DNA of 7,003 bases from the NCBI GenBank assembly GCA_031282565.1, contig JAITDL010000012.1:1-7003 (forward strand). The letters are read 5' to 3'. The first letter of the stretch is position 1, and every line of letters begins with the position of its first letter. The notes under the pieces are model-generated. The model did no database searches, was not told the DNA's origin, and was given only the letters and a program-made list of their open reading frames with translations. Positions 1 to 4,803 of this stretch are shown piece after piece. The position numbers and the translations under genes were made by a program. Origin of the DNA: Puniceicoccales bacterium (GTDB lineage: Bacteria > Verrucomicrobiota > Verrucomicrobiia > Opitutales > JAIRLM01).

Positions 1-354
1 AGGGAGAAGGATTTACTCATAGGAATCATCAGCCTGACCCTGGACCAGTACAATCACAAGGGCGACATCGGCTACTGGATGGATAAAAGCTACTGGGGCA
101 AGGGATTAATGACCGAAGCATGCTGGAGAGTAATTCGCTACTCCTTCGATGATTTGAAATTGCACCGCATCGACATATCACACATGGTGAGTAACATAGG
201 CTCACAGAAAGTGATCAACAAACTTGGATTCCAGCTCGAAGGCTGCTGGCGCGAGGCGCACTTCAAGGAAGGCCGTTTCGTTGACGTGAAAATATATGGG
301 ATGCTCGAGGTGGACTACCTCGCCACAAAGAAGCGCTTCGGCGAGACGTGCTAG
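1..354 (+). CDS. GNAT family N-acetyltransferase, RimJ/RimL type (5' end outside window)
   Basis: The reading frame is open from base 1 and ends at the TAG at 352-354, so the last 117 residues are visible and the start lies upstream. The product should transfer an acetyl group from acetyl-CoA to an amine; the RimJ/RimL branch acts on protein N-termini or on small amines, and the substrate cannot be read here. The visible part holds the acetyl-CoA pyrophosphate-binding loop YWGKGLMTEA (about residues 31-40 of the fragment), preceded by the strand GDIGYWMD typical of Acetyltransf_3 proteins. It also holds the late motif with the shape N-x-x-S-x-K-V-x-x-K-L-G-F-x-x-E-G, followed by the usual C-terminal strand around KIYGMLEVDY. 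A track that begins only at the internal ATG at 79 would cut through the fold, so that ATG is not the start. The stop lies 8 nt before the ATG of the permease gene, which suggests co-transcription. Family assignment is firm and substrate unknown. Confidence 0.88.
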   Translation, partial: REKDLLIGIISLTLDQYNHKGDIGYWMDKSYWGKGLMTEACWRVIRYSFDDLKLHRIDISHMVSNIGSQKVINKLGFQLEGCWREAHFKEGRFVDVKIYGMLEVDYLATKKRFGETC

Positions 355-362
355 GCGGCGGA

Positions 363-1493
363 ATGATTTACAGTCGGCAAATTTTTTTCTCCACCGCCCG
401 CCTTACTTTTTTTGCAACTGCTTCACTTGTCCTGCTTTTCCTCGCCGGGAACGCAATCCGTGATGCGTTTCAACTATTTGTAGGCGGCAAGATCGATGCA
501 CTTTTTCTCCTGCGGACACTTATCACATTTATTCCTGCCGCCTTTGCCTACGCGCTGCCCATCGGGACGGTGTTGGCGGTTTTGGCATCCATGGGCCGCA
601 TGGCCGCCGACGGAGAAATCCTTGCGCTGGAGACAGCTGGGTTAAATAGATTCCGCATGGCGATTCCCATAATCGCTTGGTCCTGCATATGCTGCGCCAT
701 CGCCTTCGGCGCCACACTCTTCGCCGCGCCCTACGCCGCCTACTCCTACAAGCGGCAGCTCCAGGAATACATTCGCCGCGATCCAATTAGGTTCCTCAGG
801 CCACACACCTTCATCCGCGATTTCCCGAATTGCATAATCTACGCCGGAGGACGCAAAGGAGCTGAGATGACCAACTTACACATTTGGGAAATCGGTCCCG
901 ACGCCATCCCGAAGACCATTCTCCACGCCGCAAGGGGAGAATTTTCCATGGATAAAAGCGGCAAGACAATCATCGTACTGCTGCACGAAGGTTTCATGGA
1001 GCGCATCGCCTTCGGCAGGCCAGGGAAAACCATGAATTTCGACAACTTTTCCTTCAACCTCGACTGTGACAAAATCTTCTCGCGGGCAAAGATTCCGGAA
1101 AAACGTCTTCGCTACATGACTCTCTTTGAGCTGATTGCCGCTCGAAACGCCTGGACATCAACGGCGACGACAACGGAAGGAGGAGGGACAGATGGACAGC
1201 GGCGACGCGACAGAAATACGGTCAATTTCGCCATCCAGCAAAATATTTCAACTGCTTTTGCAATTATCCCTCTGTCACTCATTGCTTTCCACATGGCATT
1301 GAAGTTCAGCCGCCGCGAAACTGCAACGAACGGCGCCATCGCCATCGGCCTCTGCATGGCCTACTACTCGCTATCCATCGCAATTTCCTGGCTGCAGAAC
1401 TCCGTGCACCTGCGCGCCGACTGGATAATCTGGATGCCCTGCGCCGCACTTCTCGCCATCGCGGCCGCACTATTCTCAGCAAAATTTCACTAG
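363..1493 (+). CDS. LptF/LptG family permease (LPS export ABC transporter membrane subunit)
   Basis: This 376-aa inner-membrane protein belongs to the LptF/LptG (YjgP/YjgQ) family, whose members pair to form the channel of the LptB2FG ABC transporter that extracts lipopolysaccharide from the inner membrane. Three hydrophobic segments lie near the N-terminus (about residues 16-39, 48-76 and 99-123) and three near the C-terminus (about 294-315, 323-343 and 354-373). Between them is a soluble region of about 170 residues, in the place of the family's periplasmic jellyroll domain. The family signature is clear at 65-94: LP near the end of helix 2, then GRMAADGEILALETAGL. The C-terminal pattern with YY in helix 5 and W-x-P in helix 6 also fits. 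I chose the ATG at 363 because AGGCGG lies just upstream and residue 1 then matches usual family N-termini; an in-frame GTG at 348 would add five residues and overlap the GNAT gene. A short hydrophilic Thr/Gly/Arg-rich stretch (264-285) before helix 4 looks like a lineage insertion. LptF cannot be told from LptG here, and no second permease is in view. Confidence 0.88.
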   Translation: MIYSRQIFFSTARLTFFATASLVLLFLAGNAIRDAFQLFVGGKIDALFLLRTLITFIPAAFAYALPIGTVLAVLASMGRMAADGEILALETAGLNRFRMAIPIIAWSCICCAIAFGATLFAAPYAAYSYKRQLQEYIRRDPIRFLRPHTFIRDFPNCIIYAGGRKGAEMTNLHIWEIGPDAIPKTILHAARGEFSMDKSGKTIIVLLHEGFMERIAFGRPGKTMNFDNFSFNLDCDKIFSRAKIPEKRLRYMTLFELIAARNAWTSTATTTEGGGTDGQRRRDRNTVNFAIQQNISTAFAIIPLSLIAFHMALKFSRRETATNGAIAIGLCMAYYSLSIAISWLQNSVHLRADWIIWMPCAALLAIAAALFSAKFH

Positions 1494-1501
1494 CAAACTC
1501 C

Positions 1502-2137
1502 ATGGCCACACACTATCTCATCGTCGCCAACGGCGGGATCGATTTCCACACAGCCGAAGCAATTAGCACACTCGCAAACGGCAGAGTTGTCATCGCCCTG
1601 GACGGCGCAGCAAATTTTCTAATGGCCATCGGCGCCGTGCCACACATGTGCATGGGAGACTGCGATTCACTGTCATTGGAAACGGAGGCGCTGCTCCGTA
1701 GCCGCGGAGTTGAAATCATAAAAAACCAATGCCAAAATACCACAGACCTGGAAAAAGCCATCATTCACATTGGCAAAGTCGGAGACTGCGCTTCCGCAAC
1801 AATCATCCACGCCCTAGGCGGCCGCCAGGACCACGCCCTTGGGAATATTTCTTTTTTGAAAAAATACGGCAAGCTGGTTGGCGGATTGTCCATTCTAAGT
1901 TGGCAAAATAAAACATTTTACGCAGAAGATTGCACGCTCACCATCTCCGGGGAACCGGGACGCTCCTGCGGTTTTTTTGGATTCCCAATGGCCACTGTGA
2001 CGTCGAGAGGACTGCGCTATGAAATGCTCAACCATCGACTTGAACTTGGCGCAAGTGAGAGCGTTGCCAATTCCTTTGCCGGAGATGAAGTTAATCTGGA
2101 AATCTCCGGCCAATGCATTGTAACACACGGAGTTTGA
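1502..2137 (+). CDS. thiN: Thiamine pyrophosphokinase
   Basis: This 211-aa cytosolic enzyme should transfer pyrophosphate from ATP to thiamine, giving thiamine diphosphate (EC 2.7.6.2). All landmarks of the TPK catalytic domain are present in order: DGA at 34-36, GDCDS at 52-56 (metal and ATP binding), NTTDLEKA at 79-86, and GGRQDHALGN at 106-115. The C-terminal third has the thiamine-binding beta-sandwich pattern: a GLRY turn, then ASESVAN where many homologues have a Ser-Asn pair, then a final strand ending CIVT. Length is typical for bacterial TPK. It starts 8 nt after the permease stop and has no recognisable SD, so translation may depend on coupling with the upstream gene. Its TGA is 5 nt from the stop of the convergent outer-membrane protein gene, and no terminator hairpin separates them. 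The symbol thiN is used for this TPK type; in some annotations it would be named only as TPK. Confidence 0.93.
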   Translation: MATHYLIVANGGIDFHTAEAISTLANGRVVIALDGAANFLMAIGAVPHMCMGDCDSLSLETEALLRSRGVEIIKNQCQNTTDLEKAIIHIGKVGDCASATIIHALGGRQDHALGNISFLKKYGKLVGGLSILSWQNKTFYAEDCTLTISGEPGRSCGFFGFPMATVTSRGLRYEMLNHRLELGASESVANSFAGDEVNLEISGQCIVTHGV

Positions 2138-2142
2138 GAGGT

Positions 2143-3294
2143 TTAGAATTCGCAGCCAATGGACGCCTGACCACGGAAAACGTAGTTCGCCGCATCGCGG
2201 GCCGTTCCGCCGCCGCCGATGTTCAACTCCCAAACATTGCCAATGCGGCTACTAATTCCGAATGAGGCTGCTACGGCTTTTTTCGGACGGCTGACGTACT
2301 TTCCATTGTAGTTATCCATGCCCGATGTGCCGCCAGAATGGACACTTGTTGTCACATCCACCGACCGGCGAATTGGCAAAAGCCCACCGATTTTAAATTG
2401 GAACAGAGTATGCTTCGCTACGTGTCTGTGGCCCGCGAAACCGACCAGCACCTCAGTTCCAATTGAAGTGTATTCACGTCTATCGATGTGACTGACATCG
2501 GCGCGCTGCTCAAAATCTATGCTGGAGCCGTTGAATGACAGGCGCACAAATGGCCCAAATGCAAGCAGCGATTCCCTTGTAAGTATTTTTGCCTCAACAG
2601 TGCCGCGCATGGAGCCGAATTTGACATGGAGGTCATCACTGACCCAGAACGGCTTACCGTTTGCAACTGCCAGATCAATGGCGACGCCGTAGTGGCAGCG
2701 ATCCGAGTCAATGAACTCCATCTCAGAGAAAATTCCGTAGAGGATTGCCCTGTCATTGGCATCGGGCAAAATTCCGCGAAAACCTTTGCCGTTGGTAGCG
2801 GAAGCCACTGCGTCCTGCGTTGATTGTTGCTGCCGAGCAACGTCATAGGACCATGCATACTTGCGGGAAAGTTCTCCAACGGATATGCCAATGCGCAACC
2901 TGCCCGTGGACGACTTGTGCTCAAATGCGCCACCGATGACAACTGCTGCGGAATCGAAATTCTGCCGACATGACTCCACAAGGGCATTTTCGCTATTAGC
3001 GGTGGCGTATTCCTCAAACCCTTCGCTGGCATTTTCGCGGCCGCGCAATCTGAAAAATGAAATAAACGGACCATTGCCTCTGCCAGGGCCAACCATCGCG
3101 CCACTGGCAGCTTCCATGACAAAGGAATCTGCATCGCTGATGTAGTAGCCGCAGAGTGTCTGTATTTTTCCCAGGTGCTCTACGACAGAATTTTCACCTG
3201 TACTCGCACAGCTGGCCGGCGAAGGCAGCTGAAACAGCAACGCACAAGAAAATGGCAAACAATACATTGCCACGCGACGCAACAGTCGGTCCAT
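2143..3294 (-). CDS. Putative secreted outer-membrane beta-barrel protein
   Basis: This 383-aa protein is not one I recognise by sequence. The N-terminus looks like a Sec signal peptide: RLLRR near the start, a hydrophobic core at about 8-23, then a Pro/Ser/Ala-rich region with likely cleavage after SCA near residue 30. A Cys at 29 lies at a lipobox-like position, but the residues before it (Pro-Ala-Ser) do not fit a good lipobox. The remainder is rich in alternating polar/hydrophobic strands with glycine turns. Examples are FGPFVRLSFNG, TEVLVGFAGH and HTLFQFKIGGL, and the last strand VFRGQASIGCEF ends on Phe, the residue Bam-assembled barrels usually end with. This pattern fits an outer-membrane barrel, perhaps autotransporter-like, with residues about 110-383 forming the barrel. 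The ATG at 3294 is chosen because it gives a complete signal peptide. No strong SD precedes it. The 3' end converges on thiN. Localisation is an inference from composition and ends; function is unknown. Confidence 0.7.
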   Translation of the reverse strand: MDRLLRRVAMYCLPFSCALLFQLPSPASCASTGENSVVEHLGKIQTLCGYYISDADSFVMEAASGAMVGPGRGNGPFISFFRLRGRENASEGFEEYATANSENALVESCRQNFDSAAVVIGGAFEHKSSTGRLRIGISVGELSRKYAWSYDVARQQQSTQDAVASATNGKGFRGILPDANDRAILYGIFSEMEFIDSDRCHYGVAIDLAVANGKPFWVSDDLHVKFGSMRGTVEAKILTRESLLAFGPFVRLSFNGSSIDFEQRADVSHIDRREYTSIGTEVLVGFAGHRHVAKHTLFQFKIGGLLPIRRSVDVTTSVHSGGTSGMDNYNGKYVSRPKKAVAASFGISSRIGNVWELNIGGGGTARDAANYVFRGQASIGCEF

Positions 3295-3359
3295 GGCTGA
3301 TCTTTACAATTTTATGCACACAGATCAAGAAAAAAAATTCACGCTAGGAACTTTTCTCC

Positions 3360-3404
3360 AAGAAGATGCGCAAAAACGGTAGGCATAGCTGGACGGATCT
3401 TCTT
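3360..3404. repeat. Inverted repeat in the spacer between the 107-aa and outer-membrane protein genes
   Basis: Perfect 8-nt arms AAGAAGAT (3360-3367) and ATCTTCTT (3397-3404) flank a 29-nt loop. The element lies just past the stop of the 107-aa membrane protein gene on the minus strand. A run of eight T (minus-strand sense) comes about 20 nt later, but not directly after the stem, so this is not a standard intrinsic terminator. It could be a weak transcript end or chance. The rest of the 119-nt spacer (3295-3413) holds no gene; it should contain the promoter region of the outer-membrane protein gene, though I see no convincing -35/-10 pair at a usable distance. Confidence 0.3.
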
Positions 3405-3413
3405 CCAGTGTAA

Positions 3414-3737
3414 CTACTTAGCAGCTACAGTTTCCGGAGACGCCGGCCGCCAAACTTTAAATAGCCAAACAGCAAGCAAAGCACAACCGATCATGACAAA
3501 GGCCGGCATTGCCCAGGACACGACCGTGCAGACCATGGCGGCCACAGCGGGCGATATGAGCGGCGCACCGAAGACTTTCAGCGCAAGCCACAGAAAAAAT
3601 GCAGCCGCACCGATTATCGTATTGATGACAGTGGCGGCAACAAGAAGCTTCTTCGGCACTCCACTAAGCGCCTTCTGGGAATTAGGATTAGCATCGACTG
3701 GTTTTGGTGCATCAGCCGCTGATACTTGATCTGCCAT
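3414..3737 (-). CDS. Small membrane protein of unknown function, two or three helices
   Basis: This 107-aa protein has a hydrophilic Ala/Pro/Asp-rich N-terminus of about 25 residues, a positively charged hinge (PKK at 28-30), a hydrophobic helix at about 31-56, then a second hydrophobic stretch at about 59-95 that could be one long or two short helices. It ends in a short basic tail (KVWRPASPETVAAK). No family is recognised. The layout resembles small inner-membrane proteins with a cytosolic N-terminal tail, and the lysines at 29-30 suggest the N-terminus stays inside. It lies 45 nt downstream of ftsY on the same strand and may share its transcript. That spacer holds a 7-nt inverted repeat and an 8-codon mini-ORF that could influence its expression. 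The ATG at 3737 is the only sensible start; no SD is seen. The reading frame is supported by its membrane-protein composition and by the lack of a better frame on either strand. Confidence 0.65.
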   Translation of the reverse strand: MADQVSAADAPKPVDANPNSQKALSGVPKKLLVAATVINTIIGAAAFFLWLALKVFGAPLISPAVAAMVCTVVSWAMPAFVMIGCALLAVWLFKVWRPASPETVAAK

Positions 3738-3740
3738 TTG

Positions 3741-3767
3741 CTAGTGCCTATGCCCAATATTCGCCAT
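3741..3767 (-). other. Possible 8-codon leader ORF upstream of the 107-aa membrane protein gene
   Basis: On the minus strand an ATG at 3767 opens MANIGHRH and stops at TAG (3743-3741), 3 nt before the ATG of the membrane protein gene at 3737. The mini-ORF and the gene start in the same 9-nt context, GCAAATGGC, repeated exactly 30 nt apart (3763-3771 and 3733-3741). The repeat may be chance or a small duplication of the start region. Translation of the mini-ORF could be coupled to the gene, but there is no SD for either and no codon bias to test in so short a frame. Confidence 0.2.
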
Positions 3768-3780
3768 TTGCAAGAATATT
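3756..3780. repeat. AT-rich inverted repeat between ftsY and the 107-aa membrane protein gene
   Basis: Perfect 7-nt arms AATATTC (3756-3762) and GAATATT (3774-3780) flank an 11-nt loop, starting 2 nt beyond the ftsY stop codon (3783-3785). The stem is weak in energy, and on the minus strand it is not followed by a T run, so a terminator is unlikely. It may be an operator-like site, an mRNA processing or stability element in an ftsY-membrane protein transcript, or chance in AT-rich spacer. Confidence 0.3.
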
Positions 3781-3782
3781 TT

Positions 3783-4685
3783 TCACTCACCGAGGATTGC
3801 GTCCAAATATTCACCGCTAGAAAATTGTAAAAAATCTTCGGCATTTTCACCAACCCCAACGAAATAAATTGGGAGACCCATTTGCCGAAAAATTGCCACA
3901 ATTGCGCCACCGCGGGCACTGCCATCCAACTTCGTCACAACCAAGCCGCTGAGTGGAAAAACTTCGTTAAATGCCTGCGCCTGTCGCAGTCCGTTGGAAC
4001 CCTGGTGGCCATCCAACACCAACCAGCCGTGGAATCTAGCCTCCGGCATTCTTTTTACCAAAACGCGGCGCACTTTTTCCAGTTCTTCGAGGAGATTCTC
4101 CTTCGTGTGCAACCGCCCGGCAGTGTCGAGTATGAGCACATCTTTTTTTCTGGCGATGGCAGCCGACAGCGCATCGTAGGCCACCGCAGCGGCATCGGCA
4201 CCGTGTTTGCTGCGAACTATTTCCACTCCAAGTCGCTCAGCCCAATGGCACAGCTGCTCATTTGCCGCGGCGCGGAATGTGTCGCAGGAGCCCAGCAGCA
4301 CGGAATTGCCATTTTTTGACATAAATCCGGCCAACTTGGCGGCGCTGGTCGTCTTCCCGCTGCCGTTAACACCTATTAGGCAAATTACTTCCGGCGGAGA
4401 TTCAATGGACAGTCTTCCCTCGGAACCATCCAAAATTTTTTCCAAAGTGCAGCGAATGGCTCCGCGCAGCGATTTTTCGTCTCCGCCGCCGCATTTCCCA
4501 ATGGATTTGACGATATCCTCCACGGTTTCACGGCCAAGATCGGCCCCGTAGAGCATCTCCTCGACGTCTTCCACGCGCTCCGCAGACAGTTTTTTCCCGG
4601 CAAAAATGGAAACCACCCTGCCGCCGAACGCCTTCGCCCGCTGCCCAAGCTTTTGCCCGATTTTTCTGAAAAATCCAATGGCCAC
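3783..4685 (-). CDS. ftsY: Signal recognition particle receptor GTPase FtsY
   Basis: This 300-aa GTPase receives ribosome-SRP (Ffh) complexes at the inner membrane and releases nascent membrane proteins to the Sec translocon. The N domain spans about residues 1-90, beginning with an amphipathic, basic membrane-binding segment (FFRKIGQKLGQRAKAF, 5-20). The G domain follows with GVNGSGKTT (105-113, P-loop), DTFRAAA (135-141) plus EQL (143-145), DTAGR (187-191), TKLDG (251-255) with ARGG (257-260), and the closing GVGE near 279. The acidic A domain of E. coli FtsY is absent, giving the compact NG form seen in many bacteria. The stretch usually written D-A-x-x-G-Q-N in this family reads DGHQGSN (225-231), a notable variant. 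The start is a GTG at 4685: an in-frame TGA lies five codons upstream and the first ATG is at codon 44, inside the N domain. No good SD is present. It sits downstream of the 565-aa gene, with a GC-rich hairpin in the 118-nt spacer. Confidence 0.96.
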   Translation of the reverse strand: MAIGFFRKIGQKLGQRAKAFGGRVVSIFAGKKLSAERVEDVEEMLYGADLGRETVEDIVKSIGKCGGGDEKSLRGAIRCTLEKILDGSEGRLSIESPPEVICLIGVNGSGKTTSAAKLAGFMSKNGNSVLLGSCDTFRAAANEQLCHWAERLGVEIVRSKHGADAAAVAYDALSAAIARKKDVLILDTAGRLHTKENLLEELEKVRRVLVKRMPEARFHGWLVLDGHQGSNGLRQAQAFNEVFPLSGLVVTKLDGSARGGAIVAIFRQMGLPIYFVGVGENAEDFLQFSSGEYLDAILGE

Positions 4686-4733
4686 AAATCCGTGGTTTCA
4701 AAATCGCCACCATTTAGCAACCGAAATGTGGCA

Positions 4734-4767
4734 GCGGCGGCCCTGCGGATTCACATCCGCCCGCCGC
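4734..4767. other. GC-rich bipartite stem-loop between the 565-aa gene and ftsY
   Basis: An inner perfect stem GCGGAT (4745-4750) / ATCCGC (4755-4760) closes a TCAC tetraloop. It is extended by an outer stem GCGGCGG (4734-4740) / CCGCCGC (4761-4767), with a 4-nt bulge (4741-4744) on one side only. In RNA from the minus strand this would be a very stable hairpin about 37 nt past the stop of the 565-aa gene and about 50 nt before the ftsY GTG. No T run follows, so a canonical intrinsic terminator is not met. It could stop or stabilise the upstream transcript, or act in the ftsY leader. Confidence 0.45.
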
Positions 4768-4803
4768 CGCACCACAACCCCATGGACAATTTGCCATTAG
4801 TGA

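Noticed and set aside
348..362. GTG at 348 as start of the LptF/LptG gene
   Set aside because: It would overlap the GNAT stop and has no SD; the ATG at 363 has AGGCGG just upstream and gives a family-like N-terminus.
2517..3134. 205-aa minus-strand frame inside the outer-membrane protein gene
   Set aside because: It lies wholly inside the 383-aa gene in another frame, shows no domain, and lacks the signal peptide and barrel pattern that make the longer frame convincing.
3301..3328. TTGATC / TAAAGA pair (minus strand, 16-nt spacing) as promoter for the outer-membrane protein gene
   Set aside because: Transcription would begin at or next to the ATG, leaving a leaderless message; the hexamers are also poor matches, so I do not call it.
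3882..4319. 145-aa plus-strand frame antisense to ftsY
   Set aside because: It is the complement of the highly conserved FtsY G domain; its length reflects constraint on the other strand.
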